Made by a program: the position numbers and the translations under genes. From positions 531,147 through 595,146 of the forward strand of contig NZ_LIPD01000003.1 in NCBI RefSeq assembly GCF_001905545.1: a stretch of DNA of 64,000 nucleotides. The letters are read 5' to 3'. Positions 34,555 through 45,471 of this stretch are shown one piece after another. The DNA comes from Streptomyces sp. CB02056 (lineage in GTDB: Bacteria > Actinomycetota > Actinomycetes > Streptomycetales > Streptomycetaceae). Every line of letters starts with the position of its first letter. The stretch's first letter is position 1. Under the pieces are notes generated by a model that saw only the letters and a list, made by a program, of their open reading frames with translations, did no database searches and was not told where the DNA came from.

Positions 34555-35506
34555 CGCGAGCCCCCCGCATCCGCCAGCCCAGTTGGAACAGCGTCTCGGC
34601 GTCGTACTGATCCCGCAGCCGCGCGATGTGGGCCGCGACCGTCCGCTCGCCCAGGCTCAACCGGGTCGCGATCGCCCGCTGGGTGAGCCCCCGCACGAGT
34701 AGGCGTCCCACCTGCTCGTGCGCGGCGGGTCCGGCGGAGCCACCGGCCAGGGCTGCCCAGTCCACCACCGTGGCCCGAGCCCACTGCTGATCGAAGACCC
34801 CTACGAGGTAGGCCACCATCGCGGGGTCCTCCACGACGGCGACGACCGTGTTGTCGGGGGCCGCCGGGATCACGGCCACGGTGCGGTCGAAGATCAGGGT
34901 TCGGGTGAACGGCCCGTCCAGCACCCGGATCGGGGCTCCGACCTGCGTCGACCCTCGCGCGAACTCGACGGTGGGCATGTCGGCGCAGGCCGTCGGCTCG
35001 AAGATCGTGCGTATCGCGCCTCCCGCCTCGATGTAGCGACGGCTCTGCTCCAGCGAGTCCTTCATGTGCTCCGGCGGACGGGCACCGCCGGGTTGGGCAC
35101 CGAGGGCCTCGTGCGGATAGTCCTTGACCAACTGCGAGACCAGGTGCCGGATCTCCGCCATGCCCGTCAGCCGACGGACGCCTCCACCCGACTCGCTCCG
35201 ACGCGGTGCGGCGTCGTAGGCCTGGGTGAGGTCGTCCAGCAGATCCGGAACGAGCGCGGCCCGGGCGAGCAGGCGGGCGCTCTCCTCCCGCAGGTCCACG
35301 CCGATGCGCTCGGCCACGGACCGGGGGTTCACCGCGCTGTAGGCGCTGTCGGCGACGCGGAGGACGAGCAGTCCCAGGTCGGCGAGTTGTCTGACCGTCG
35401 GCTCGTCCTCGGGACGGATGTCGGCGACGTGGAGGCGGCCGCCGTCCCTGAGGATCTCCCGGTAGAGCTCCCGGGCGGCGGCGTCCGGCAGGTCGGCGTC
35501 AGGCAT
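34547..35506 (-). CDS. Array regulator 2: TrmB/PLD-like + LuxR HTH
   Basis: Its 319 residues begin MPDADLPDAAARELYREILR, the closest relative of regulator 1 in the array and therefore the youngest duplication by eye. Middle domain: GGAIRTIFEPTACADMPTVE and FTRTLIFDRTVAVIPAAPDN. HTH: GLTQRAIATRLSLGERTVAA. It overlaps its upstream neighbour by 8 nt (ATGCCTGA). The effector segments (residues 150-200) differ more between copies than the HTH, as expected if each copy senses a different ligand but binds similar DNA. Confidence 0.82.
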   Translation of the reverse strand: MPDADLPDAAARELYREILRDGGRLHVADIRPEDEPTVRQLADLGLLVLRVADSAYSAVNPRSVAERIGVDLREESARLLARAALVPDLLDDLTQAYDAAPRRSESGGGVRRLTGMAEIRHLVSQLVKDYPHEALGAQPGGARPPEHMKDSLEQSRRYIEAGGAIRTIFEPTACADMPTVEFARGSTQVGAPIRVLDGPFTRTLIFDRTVAVIPAAPDNTVVAVVEDPAMVAYLVGVFDQQWARATVVDWAALAGGSAGPAAHEQVGRLLVRGLTQRAIATRLSLGERTVAAHIARLRDQYDAETLFQLGWRMRGARDV

Positions 35507-36479
35507 CGTGGGCTCCCCTCATCTGCCAGCCCAGCTGGAACAGTGTCTCGGCGTCGTACTGCTCCCGCAGCCGGGCGATGTGGCCGGCCACGGTCCGTTC
35601 GCCCAGGCCCAGGCGGGTGGCGATCGCGCGCTGGGTGAGGCCCTGGGCGAGCAGTCGGGCGATCTGCTGATGGCTGGGCGAGTCGGCGGAACCGGCGGCC
35701 AGGGCAGCCCAGTTGACTCCCTCGGCGCGCTGCCAGAGCTGCTCGAAGGTGTCCACCACGAAGGACACCATCGCCGGGTCGTCGACCACGGCGGCGCTGG
35801 TGTGATCGGGAGCGGCCGGGATGACGGCCACGGTGCGGTCGAAGACCAGGAAGCGTGTGAACGGGACGGCGAGGATCCGGGTGGTGCAGCCGAGCAGGGC
35901 GACCTCGGCGGCGAAGCGGACGGTCGGCGGGTCCAGTCTGGCCGAGGCCTCGTAGAGCGAGCGCACGGTGCCACCGCGCTCGTGGACGCGGCGGGCGCGG
36001 TCGAGGGAGTCGGGTAGCAGTTCGGCGGGACGGGGGCCGCCGGGCTGGGCGGTCATCGTCTCGTCGGGGAACTCCTGGGCCAGCAGTTCCAGTTCGTGCC
36101 GGATGTCCTCCTTCGCCGTGAGGTAGCGGACTCCGGCCGTGCCGCTCCGCCGTTTCGGGGTCGCGTCGTAGGCGCGGGTCAGTTCGCCCATCAGCTCGGG
36201 CAGTTGCTCGGCCTCCACGAGCAGGCGGGCGCTCTGTCGGCGGATCTCGGTGCCGATCCGCTCCGTGGCCGCCCGCGGGTCGACCGCGCTGTACGCCGCG
36301 TCCTGCAACTGCGGCACCAGCAGCCCGAGTTCCACCAGCCGTCGGAGCGCGGGACCGTCCTCCGCGCCGACCTCGGCCGACCGGACCCGGCCGCCCTCGC
36401 GCAGGACGGCGAGGTAGAGGGCGCGGGCGGCGGCGTCCGGGAGGGCGGCGGAGAGCGGGGTGGCGGGGGTGTCAGTCAT
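35499..36479 (-). CDS. Array regulator 3: TrmB/PLD-like + LuxR HTH
   Basis: Its 326 residues have the same three-part plan: ALPDAAARALYLAVLREGGR, the PLD-like part GGTVRSLYEASARLDPPTVR with FTRFLVFDRTVAVIPAAPDH, and the HTH GLTQRAIATRLGLGERTVAG. The 8-nt overlap with the gene before it reads ATGACTGA. Eleven extra N-terminal residues precede the conserved DAAAR motif compared with copies 1 and 2. Confidence 0.82.
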   Translation of the reverse strand: MTDTPATPLSAALPDAAARALYLAVLREGGRVRSAEVGAEDGPALRRLVELGLLVPQLQDAAYSAVDPRAATERIGTEIRRQSARLLVEAEQLPELMGELTRAYDATPKRRSGTAGVRYLTAKEDIRHELELLAQEFPDETMTAQPGGPRPAELLPDSLDRARRVHERGGTVRSLYEASARLDPPTVRFAAEVALLGCTTRILAVPFTRFLVFDRTVAVIPAAPDHTSAAVVDDPAMVSFVVDTFEQLWQRAEGVNWAALAAGSADSPSHQQIARLLAQGLTQRAIATRLGLGERTVAGHIARLREQYDAETLFQLGWQMRGAHDA

Positions 36480-37446
36480 GGTGTTCTCCGCGGAGCTGCC
36501 AGCCGAGGTGGAAGAGGCTGTGGGCGCCGTAGCGGTCGCGCAGCCGGGAGATGTGGGCGGCGACGGTGCGTTCGCTCACGCCGAGCCGGGTGGCGACGGC
36601 CCGTTGGGTGAGGCCGCGGGCGAGCAGCCGGCCGATCCGGACGGTGGTGACGGACGGCGGGTCGAGGTGGCGGTCGGCGGGGGTGGCGCGGGCCCAGTCG
36701 CGCTCGAACTGGGCGACCAGGTAGGCGACGGTGGTGGGGTCGGTGAGGAAGGCGGCCCGGTTGCGGTCCTCGTCGGCGGGGATGACGGCCACCGCGCGGT
36801 CGAAGACCAGTACCCGCTCGTACGGTTCGGCGAGGACGCGGACCTGGGCGCCGTGCCCGGTGCGCAGCGCGACCTGGCTCCGTGCGGCGGGGTCGGCGAG
36901 GGTGACCGGCTGGTAGACGGTGCGCAGCGAGCAGCCGCGGCGGAGCAGCGAGAGGTCCTGGGCGAGGGCCATCCGGAGGGCTTCGAGGGGACGCGGTCCG
37001 GGCTGGGCGGCGAGGACCTCCTCCCGGCATTCCGAGACGAGTTCGCCGACCCGCCGGCGGACCGCGGCGGCGTCGTCGACGGTGCCGGCCGCGGGATCGC
37101 CGGTACCGGGATCGCCCGTACCGGGGTGGACAGCCGGGAGGTCGACGCCCGGGTGGCGGGCGGCGTCGTAGGCGCGGGCCAGTGGCCCGAGGGTGCCCGG
37201 GAGCCGCTCGGCGTGCCGTAGCAGGCGGAGGGCGCGGGTGCGCAGTTCGAGGCCGATCCGGTCGCCGAGGGCGCGCGGGCTGGCGGCGGTCCAGCCGGTG
37301 GCGGTGGGGGTGAGCAGGCCGCGGGCGACGAGGGCGGCCAGGGTGGGGCGGTCGGCGGGGGCGAGGTCCTCGGGGCGCAGTCGGCCGCCGCCCCGGACGG
37401 CGGTGAGGTAGAGCGCCCGCTCGGCCGGGCCCGGCTCATCGGTCAT
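36472..37446 (-). CDS. Array regulator 4: TrmB/PLD-like + LuxR HTH
   Basis: At 324 residues it is more diverged. The linker carries an insertion with the repeat GTGDPGTGDPAAG (about residues 108-120), and the sensing part reads CSLRTVYQPVTLADPAARSQ with YERVLVFDRAVAVIPADEDR. The HTH is GLTQRAVATRLGVSERTVAA followed by HSLFHLGWQLRG. It starts inside the end of regulator 5 (11-nt overlap). Confidence 0.82.
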   Translation of the reverse strand: MTDEPGPAERALYLTAVRGGGRLRPEDLAPADRPTLAALVARGLLTPTATGWTAASPRALGDRIGLELRTRALRLLRHAERLPGTLGPLARAYDAARHPGVDLPAVHPGTGDPGTGDPAAGTVDDAAAVRRRVGELVSECREEVLAAQPGPRPLEALRMALAQDLSLLRRGCSLRTVYQPVTLADPAARSQVALRTGHGAQVRVLAEPYERVLVFDRAVAVIPADEDRNRAAFLTDPTTVAYLVAQFERDWARATPADRHLDPPSVTTVRIGRLLARGLTQRAVATRLGVSERTVAAHISRLRDRYGAHSLFHLGWQLRGEHHD

Positions 37447-38425
37447 CGCGGGAGCCTCGCATCAGCCAGCCGAGTTGGAAGAGGGTCTGGGCGCCGTAGC
37501 GGTCGCGCAGCCGGGAGATGTGGGCGGCGACGGTGCGTTCGCTCAGGCCCAGCCGGGTGGCGACGGCGCGCTGGGTGAGGCCGCGGGCGAGCAGCCGGCC
37601 GACCCGGTCGGGGATGGTGCGGGCGGGTGTCTGGCCGGGGGCGGCGGCGCCGGCGGTGTCGGCGCGGGCCCAGTCGCGTTCGAAGGTGCCGACCAGGTAG
37701 GTGATGGTGGCCGGGTCGGTGATGAAGGCGGCGGTGCTGTTGTCGTCGTTGGCGGAGATCACGGCGACGGTCCGGTCGAAGACGATCAGCCGCTGGAAGG
37801 GCTCGTCGAGCACCCGGATGAGCGAGCCGTGCCGGGTGACCTCCTCGGCGTAGGCGAGGGCGGGCGGGTCGGCGAGGGCGACCGGCTGGTAGATGGTGCG
37901 CAGCGAGCAGCCGCGCCGGAGCAGTTGGACGTCCTGGAGGAGGGCGACCTGGAGGGTGTCGGCGGGCCGGTGGCCGGGTTGCGCGGTGAGGACCTCGGAG
38001 CGGCAGTCGGAGACCAGTTGGGAGATCCGCTGGCGGATGTGGACGTGCCCCTCGACGTGGACGGCGCCGCCGGCCCGGTCGGTCGGCCGGGGCATCGCGT
38101 CGTAGGCCCGGGTGAGGCCGTCGAGGGCGCCCGGGAGGTTCTCCGCGCGGACCAGCAGCCGGGTGGCCTCGCTGCGCAGTTCGGCGCCGAGGCGGTCGCT
38201 GACCGAGCGCGGGCTGACGGCGGTGTAGCAGCGGTCCATCCGGTTGACCATCAACAGGCCGATGTCGATGAGCTGTTGGAGCGCGCCCCGGTCGACGTCC
38301 GCGACCTCGCCGGTGGGGACGCGGCCGCCCTCGGCGATGATGGCCAGGTAGAGCTGCCGGGCGGCCTCGTCGGGCTCCTCGCCCACCGGTCCCTGCTGCG
38401 GTGTGACCGCCGGTTCCGCCGTCAC
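37436..38425 (-). CDS. Array regulator 5 (first gene): TrmB/PLD-like + LuxR HTH
   Basis: GTG 38425 follows GGGAGAG at 8 nt; the product has 329 residues. It keeps EEPDEAARQLYLAIIAEGGR, the PLD-like part CSLRTIYQPVALADPPALAY with FQRLIVFDRTVAVISANDDN, and the HTH GLTQRAVATRLGLSERTVAA. Copies 4 and 5 share the CSLRT and ALADP signature and pair as sisters; 1-3 form another group. Its promoter must lie in the 700-bp gap upstream. Regulatory targets are not evident; the array may control itself and the divergent TDT/LysR region. Confidence 0.82.
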   Translation of the reverse strand: MTAEPAVTPQQGPVGEEPDEAARQLYLAIIAEGGRVPTGEVADVDRGALQQLIDIGLLMVNRMDRCYTAVSPRSVSDRLGAELRSEATRLLVRAENLPGALDGLTRAYDAMPRPTDRAGGAVHVEGHVHIRQRISQLVSDCRSEVLTAQPGHRPADTLQVALLQDVQLLRRGCSLRTIYQPVALADPPALAYAEEVTRHGSLIRVLDEPFQRLIVFDRTVAVISANDDNSTAAFITDPATITYLVGTFERDWARADTAGAAAPGQTPARTIPDRVGRLLARGLTQRAVATRLGLSERTVAAHISRLRDRYGAQTLFQLGWLMRGSRDDR

Positions 38426-39133
38426 GTCGCACTCTCCCTGCCGGACGCCTCTCCCCTGGTGCTGCCCCTGTTCCTCGCCGCGCGGGCCGCGGCACCGGTG
38501 GGCCGGGCGGGCTCACGGTGCCGGTGGGCGGTACGGCGTGATCATGGATCAGGCGGTCACGGTACCGGGTGGGACGGCGGACCCCCGGGCCCGGGTGCCG
38601 TCGCACGCCGGGTCGTCCGGGGGCCGCCATCGGTACGCCAATGCCAAGGCGCTCCCGTCGAGGCGGAGCAGCAACGCCTCGACGGGTCCGGCCGGGAGGC
38701 CATCACCACACATGGTCCCGGCCGGCGCCCTTCCCCCCCGTTCCACCGGTGCGGGTTGTCGCACCTGCGGTCAGTTTCGAAGAGCGAGTCGCCACCATCA
38801 GGCTGCGGTTGCCTGGACGACTTGGCGTGCCTCCACCCTCACAGCGTGACGGCCGGTGAACAAGTGCCGCCCGAGTGCATGTTCGCGCAATTGCAGCTAT
38901 CTGCATCCGGGGGCGTCCGCGGGCGGTTCGGGCGGTGGGGCGGATTCCGGTGGGAACCCGGGCCTGGAAGGGGAGTCGGCGCCGACCGGCACTTCCGCCG
39001 GGCCGCCGGGCGCGGTCGTCCCGGCCGTGCACGTTCCTGCATCCGCGGCGTGCTCCTGAGCCGTACCGTCCGCGCGCGGGAACGGGCCCGGCCGCCCGCA
39101 CCGCGCGGACGGCCGCCCCGGGCGACGGGCACC
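38426..39133. other. Long gap upstream of the regulator array
   Basis: 708 bp without a supported gene. A perfect 11-bp hairpin (CCCGTCGAGGC/GCCTCGACGGG, loop 11 nt) occupies 38654-38686. A relatively AT-rich patch lies at 38870-38905 with TGCAT and CTGCAT repeats. The operon promoter should be here, but I cannot place it. Confidence 0.45.
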
Positions 39134-40243
39134 TCAGCGGGCCAGCAGCCGCCTCCGCGCGAGCCCGGCCGCAGTGCCGCCCGCGGCGAGCACCCAGGCG
39201 GACGCCAGCAGCAGGTAGAGGCCGACGGCCAGCGCGCTGAAGCCCGCGAAGCCGGTGTGCCGGGCGAGCGCGGAGGCGCCGGTGACGCAGGTGCCGACCG
39301 GGAAGGTGTACGCCCACCAGGTCATCGCGAACGGCATCCCGGCCCGCCGGGCCCGCAGGTTGGCGGCGAGCGCGACGGCCAGCCAGAGCATCGCGACGCC
39401 GATCACCGCCACGCCGTACAGCTCGGCGAGGTCGGTCATGGCGGGGGCCAGCGCGGGCAGTACCGGGCGGGCGGCGTCGGCGAGCTGGTGGACCGCGGTG
39501 ACGGACTGGCCGAGCGGGCCGAGCACCAGGAACAGCGTGGGGGTGAGCGCCAGGGCGGGCAGCCTGCTGTGGAACAGCCCGGTGAACACCACCGGCAGCA
39601 GCACCAGGGTGGCCAGCAGGCCGACGCCGAACAGCGCCCAGCAGCCGTACAGCATGGCCTGCTGGGCCGTTCCGGCCGGCAGGTGCGGGACGAGCGCCGG
39701 GCCGCAGGCGGAGGCGACCAGCGGGGCGACCACCGGCAGCAGCCAGGTCGGGTTGGCCTCCAGGGCGGAGACCCGGTGCCGGGTGATCATCAGGTACGGG
39801 ATGCCGCCGGCCACGGCCAGCGCGTACACGGTGCCGAGGCTCCACAGCACCGCGTCCAGGGCGACCGCCGGGCCGGTGCCGATGACCCGGGAGCCGAGCA
39901 GCATGGTGCCCAGTCCGACCGAGAGCAGCGCCATCGGCGGGCAGCCGTAGAAGACCGCGGTCGCCGGGTTGTCCAGCAGCTGGGCGCGGGCCGCCTCGCG
40001 GTGCCGGGTGAGGTGGACCAGCCGGGCCCCGGCCAGCACCAGCAGGGCGGCCAGCGCGAGCGCCCACAGCACCTCGCCGAAGCCGGTCAGCCCGGGCGGC
40101 CGCACCGGCAGGACGGCGGCGCCGTTCGCCAGGATCGCGGTGCCCATCACGGCGGCGTACCAGTTGGGGCCGAGCTGGGCGAGGTCGGGCCGGCGGCGGG
40201 CGGCGGGGCGGGCGAGGGGTCGGATACCGGCCAGAGTGGACAT
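39134..40243 (-). CDS. TDT-family (tellurite-resistance/dicarboxylate) transporter
   Basis: This 369-residue protein has ten hydrophobic segments starting with NWYAAVMGTAILANGAAVLP; the NWY...MGT start is the hallmark of the TDT family (TehA, Mae1, SLAC1 relatives), which move malate, sulphite or other anions. Others: NPATAVFYGCPPMALLSVGL and FAMTWWAYTFPVGTCVTGAS. It is divergent from a LysR regulator, and the short intergenic region has a palindromic operator. The substrate is not decided by sequence. Confidence 0.87.
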   Translation of the reverse strand: MSTLAGIRPLARPAARRRPDLAQLGPNWYAAVMGTAILANGAAVLPVRPPGLTGFGEVLWALALAALLVLAGARLVHLTRHREAARAQLLDNPATAVFYGCPPMALLSVGLGTMLLGSRVIGTGPAVALDAVLWSLGTVYALAVAGGIPYLMITRHRVSALEANPTWLLPVVAPLVASACGPALVPHLPAGTAQQAMLYGCWALFGVGLLATLVLLPVVFTGLFHSRLPALALTPTLFLVLGPLGQSVTAVHQLADAARPVLPALAPAMTDLAELYGVAVIGVAMLWLAVALAANLRARRAGMPFAMTWWAYTFPVGTCVTGASALARHTGFAGFSALAVGLYLLLASAWVLAAGGTAAGLARRRLLAR

Positions 40244-40291
40244 GCTCCCACCGTCGCCCGGAGGGCCCGGCGGCCGGTAGCGCCGGGGCTT

Positions 40292-40308
40292 CTATGGGGG
40301 CATAGCCT
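40292..40308 (+). promoter_or_regulatory. LysR operator overlapping a leaderless promoter
   Basis: CTATGGGGGCATAG (40292-40305) is palindromic; it overlaps TAGCCT (40303-40308), a -10 hexamer 6 nt before ATG 40315. This fits negative autoregulation by the LysR protein. Confidence 0.6.
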
Positions 40309-40314
40309 GGATCT

Positions 40315-41256
40315 ATGCCCCTCTCCTCGCACGTCCCCGAACTCGGCGCCCTGGAACTGCTGCTCGCGGTGGCCCGGCTGGGCAGCGTCGGACGGGCGGC
40401 GGCCGAGCTGGGCGTCAGCCAGCCGACCGCCAGCGCCCGGATCAAGGGCATGGAGCGGCAGATCGGCGTCGCGCTGCTGGACCGCTCGCCCCGGGGCAGC
40501 CGGCCGACCGAGGCGGGCCGGCTGGTGGTCGAGTGGGCCCGGCAGGTGGTGGAGGCGGCGCAGGCGCTGGACGCCGGGATCGACGCGCTGCGCGAGCGGC
40601 GGGACGCCAAGCTGCGGGTGGTGGCCAGCCTGACCGTCGCCGAGTACCTGATGCCCGGCTGGCTGCTGGGCCTGTCCGAGGCCAGCCCGGGCACCGCGGT
40701 GACGCTGCGGACGGCGAACTCGGCGGAGGTCGCCGGGCACGTCCTGGCCGGGGACGCCGACCTCGGCTTCGTCGAGGGCCCGTCCACCCCGCCCGGGCTG
40801 GCCGGCGCGGTGGTGGCGGCGGACCGGCTGGTGGTCGTGGTGGCGCCCGGCCACCCGTGGGCGCGCCGCCGCGCCCCGCTGACCGGGGCCGAGCTGGCGG
40901 CCGTCCCGCTGGTGCTGCGCGAGCCCGGCTCGGGCACCCGGGAGGTGCTGGAGGCGGCCCTGAAGCCGTACGGGGGCGCGGCGCGGCCCCGGATGGAGCT
41001 GGCCTCGTCGACCGCGCTGAAGGCGGCGGCGATGACCGGGGCGGGGCCGGTCTGCCTGAGCGAGCTGGCCGTGGTGGAGGAGCTGGCCACCCGGCGGCTG
41101 GTCGAGGTGCCGCTGGTGGAGGAGCTGGACCTGCGGCGGCCGCTGCGCGCGGTCTGGCCGGCCGGGCAGCGGCCGAGCGGGCCCGCCCGGGAGCTGCTGG
41201 GGCTGACCCGGCGGCCCGTCGGGCGTCCGGCGGCGCGCCGGCTTCCCCCGGCCTGA
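40315..41256 (+). CDS. LysR-family regulator, divergent from TDT transporter
   Basis: This 313-residue protein has an N-terminal HTH (LGALELLLAVARLGSVGRAA, ELGVSQPTASARIKGMERQI) and an effector domain of the CysB/CbbR kind (AEYLMPGWLLGLSEASPGTA onwards). The Gly/Pro/Arg-rich C-terminal tail is about 20 residues. It most likely controls the TDT transporter gene. No ribosome site is visible; the start is probably leaderless. Confidence 0.88.
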   Translation: MPLSSHVPELGALELLLAVARLGSVGRAAAELGVSQPTASARIKGMERQIGVALLDRSPRGSRPTEAGRLVVEWARQVVEAAQALDAGIDALRERRDAKLRVVASLTVAEYLMPGWLLGLSEASPGTAVTLRTANSAEVAGHVLAGDADLGFVEGPSTPPGLAGAVVAADRLVVVVAPGHPWARRRAPLTGAELAAVPLVLREPGSGTREVLEAALKPYGGAARPRMELASSTALKAAAMTGAGPVCLSELAVVEELATRRLVEVPLVEELDLRRPLRAVWPAGQRPSGPARELLGLTRRPVGRPAARRLPPA

Positions 41257-41276
41257 AGAAGCCCTGTCCGGGAAAG

Positions 41277-41297
41277 GTTGAGCGGAATAGGCTCAAC
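41277..41297 (+). promoter_or_regulatory. HspR operator (HAIR) upstream of clpB
   Basis: GTTGAGC-N7-GCTCAAC is a perfect inverted repeat with the 7-bp spacer of HAIR sites, 56 bp before the clpB start. It puts clpB in the HspR regulon with the dnaK operon. Confidence 0.87.
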
Positions 41298-41353
41298 TTA
41301 GTGCATGCTGTACGTAGCAGTAGTGAAGGACGACCAGGGAGGACCCCCCAGCA

Positions 41354-43960
<2,607 letters not shown>

Positions 43961-43980
43961 CACCGCCGGATGTCCGGCGC

Positions 43981-44021
43981 ACGGGCCGTTCCCTCCGCTC
44001 CGGCGGCGGGGGACGGCCCGT
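43981..44021 (+). terminator. Terminator after clpB
   Basis: ACGGGCCGTTCCC pairs with GGGGACGGCCCGT (one wobble), followed by TTCC. Confidence 0.7.
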
Positions 44022-44062
44022 TCCGCGCCCCCGGCCCGTCTCGCGCCCCGGGCCGGACGCCG

Positions 44063-44344
44063 TCACTCCGCCGCCTGCCGCAGCAGCCGCCGCGTCCGGT
44101 CCCGCCGGCTGCGCGCCAGCCGGTGCAGTTCGGCCACCTGGGCGTCCGGCAGGTTCCAGGTCTGGGTCAGCAGCCGCAGCGTGGACACCCGCGGGCAGGA
44201 CACCTCCCGTTCCAGGTCCCGGATCGACCGCACGCTCAGCCCGGTCGCCTCGCCCAGCTGCTCCTGCGTCATCCCCCGGTCCAGCCGGATGCTCCGCAGC
44301 AGCGCCCCGAGCGATGCGCCGTCCCCCGTCGCCGCTCCACCCAC
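44063..44344 (-). CDS. XRE-family HTH regulator
   Basis: This 93-residue protein has one HTH_3 domain: LGALLRSIRLDRGMTQEQLG-EATGLSVRSIRDLEREVSCP, with a basic C-terminal helix (RSRRDRTRRLLRQAAE). It starts at GTG 44344 with a G-rich ribosome site upstream. Short XRE proteins that begin with GALLRSIR occur at the N-terminus of large AfsR/SARP-like or ATPase regulators in streptomycetes; here the HTH stands alone. Target unknown. Confidence 0.8.
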   Translation of the reverse strand: MGGAATGDGASLGALLRSIRLDRGMTQEQLGEATGLSVRSIRDLEREVSCPRVSTLRLLTQTWNLPDAQVAELHRLARSRRDRTRRLLRQAAE

Positions 44345-44784
44345 TCCTGTTCCCCCTCAATTCCGGACAGTCCGCCTCAGGACAGCTCAACTCACCCGGC
44401 TGGGCCGGGATTTGACCGAAGCGATTTCCGTCGCACGCTAACCGCATCCGGCCCGCACGGCAGCCGAACCGGCGCGCCGGGCGCGTGACGTGGCTCACGC
44501 GCGCGCCCTCCGGACGGCCTCCGCCCCGCCCCGCGCACCCTCCGTGACGGCCGCCCGCTCCACCCCTGCCGGAACCGCCGGGGAACACCCGGGGGAAGCC
44601 CGGGAAGAACCCGGGAAGGACACCTGGAACGACACCGCGAAGAACGCCGCGAAGAACGCCGGACGAAGATCGACTCGCCCCTCGGCTGCCCCTGTGAGCG
44701 GAGCCCCGAATGAGGCAGGATGGGAGGTGGAAAGGGCGGCCTCTCATTGCCGGCCACCACGTGCACTGAGGAATGAGGACCCCC
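44345..44784. other. Intergenic region with short tandem repeats
   Basis: About 440 bp. It carries repeats of CCCGGGAAG type (44590-44620) and GAACGCCGCGAA type (44635-44665). Neither strand shows a recognisable protein. The YbjN promoter should lie at its right end. Confidence 0.4.
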
Positions 44785-45342
44785 ATGAGCATCGACCCGT
44801 CGTCCATCCCGTCCTTCGGCGTCCCCCAGGGCGGCCAGCCCGGCGGCCAGGGCGGGCGGCCGGCCGGCCCGCCGCCGATCATCGTCCCGGACCAGGGCCT
44901 GGTCACCCAGCTGCTGGACCAGATGCAGCTCAAGCACGTCGTGGACGAGGAGGGCGACCTCACCGCCCCCTGGGAGGGCTTCCGCGTCTACTACATGTTC
45001 CGCGGCGAGCAGAAGGAGCTCTTCGCGGTGCGCGCCTTCTACGACCGCGCGTACCCGCTGGAGAAGAAGGGCGAGATCCTCGACCTGATCGACGAGTGGA
45101 ACCGCGAGACCCTCTGGCCCAAGGTCTACACCCACACCCACGAGGACGGCGTGGTCCGCCTGATCGGCGAGGCCCAGATGATCGTCGGCGCCGGCGTCAA
45201 CCTGGACTACTTCGTCACCACCACCGCCAACTGGACCCAGGCCGCGGTCGGCTTCGAGCAGTGGATCGTCGAGCGCCTCGGCCTCCAGAACGAGATCGAG
45301 GGCGAGGACGGCGAGGGCGCCGAGGGCACCGACGAGGCCTGA
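44785..45342 (+). CDS. YbjN-domain protein
   Basis: The start at ATG 44785 has GAGGA at 5 nt (another ATG is at 44773). The 185-residue protein has a Gly/Pro-rich head and a YbjN domain: GLVTQLLDQMQLKHVVDEEG, WEGFRVYYMFRGEQKELFAV and VNLDYFVTTTANWTQAAVGF. The tail is acidic. YbjN folds resemble secretion chaperones; the function in actinobacteria is unknown. Followed by a good terminator. Confidence 0.85.
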   Translation: MSIDPSSIPSFGVPQGGQPGGQGGRPAGPPPIIVPDQGLVTQLLDQMQLKHVVDEEGDLTAPWEGFRVYYMFRGEQKELFAVRAFYDRAYPLEKKGEILDLIDEWNRETLWPKVYTHTHEDGVVRLIGEAQMIVGAGVNLDYFVTTTANWTQAAVGFEQWIVERLGLQNEIEGEDGEGAEGTDEA

Positions 45343-45373
45343 TCCCGCCCCGGTACCCCCCGCACCGCCCGTT

Positions 45374-45416
45374 CGGCCCGCCACCCGCCCCCGCGGCGGT
45401 GGCGGGCCGTTCTTGT
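45374..45416 (+). terminator. Terminator after the YbjN gene
   Basis: CGGCCCGCCACC pairs with GGTGGCGGGCCG and is followed by TTCTTGT, a partly U-rich tail. Confidence 0.8.
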
Positions 45417-45471
45417 CCCCGGCTCCCGGCTGACCCAGGATGGCCTGACAACGAGCCGTGAGGAGCCACCG

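Noticed and set aside
31392..38425. Regulator array as phospholipase D enzymes
   Set aside because: None of the copies shows the HxKxxxxD motif, and all end in a LuxR-type helix-turn-helix.
38549..38764. Minus-strand ORF of 71 codons upstream of the regulator array
   Set aside because: No ribosome site, composition typical of noncoding GC-rich sequence, and it spans the 38654 hairpin.
44490..44784. ORF with GKDTWNDTAKNAAKNAG-like repeat
   Set aside because: Arises from short nucleotide repeats before the YbjN gene; runs in the wrong frame through that gene.
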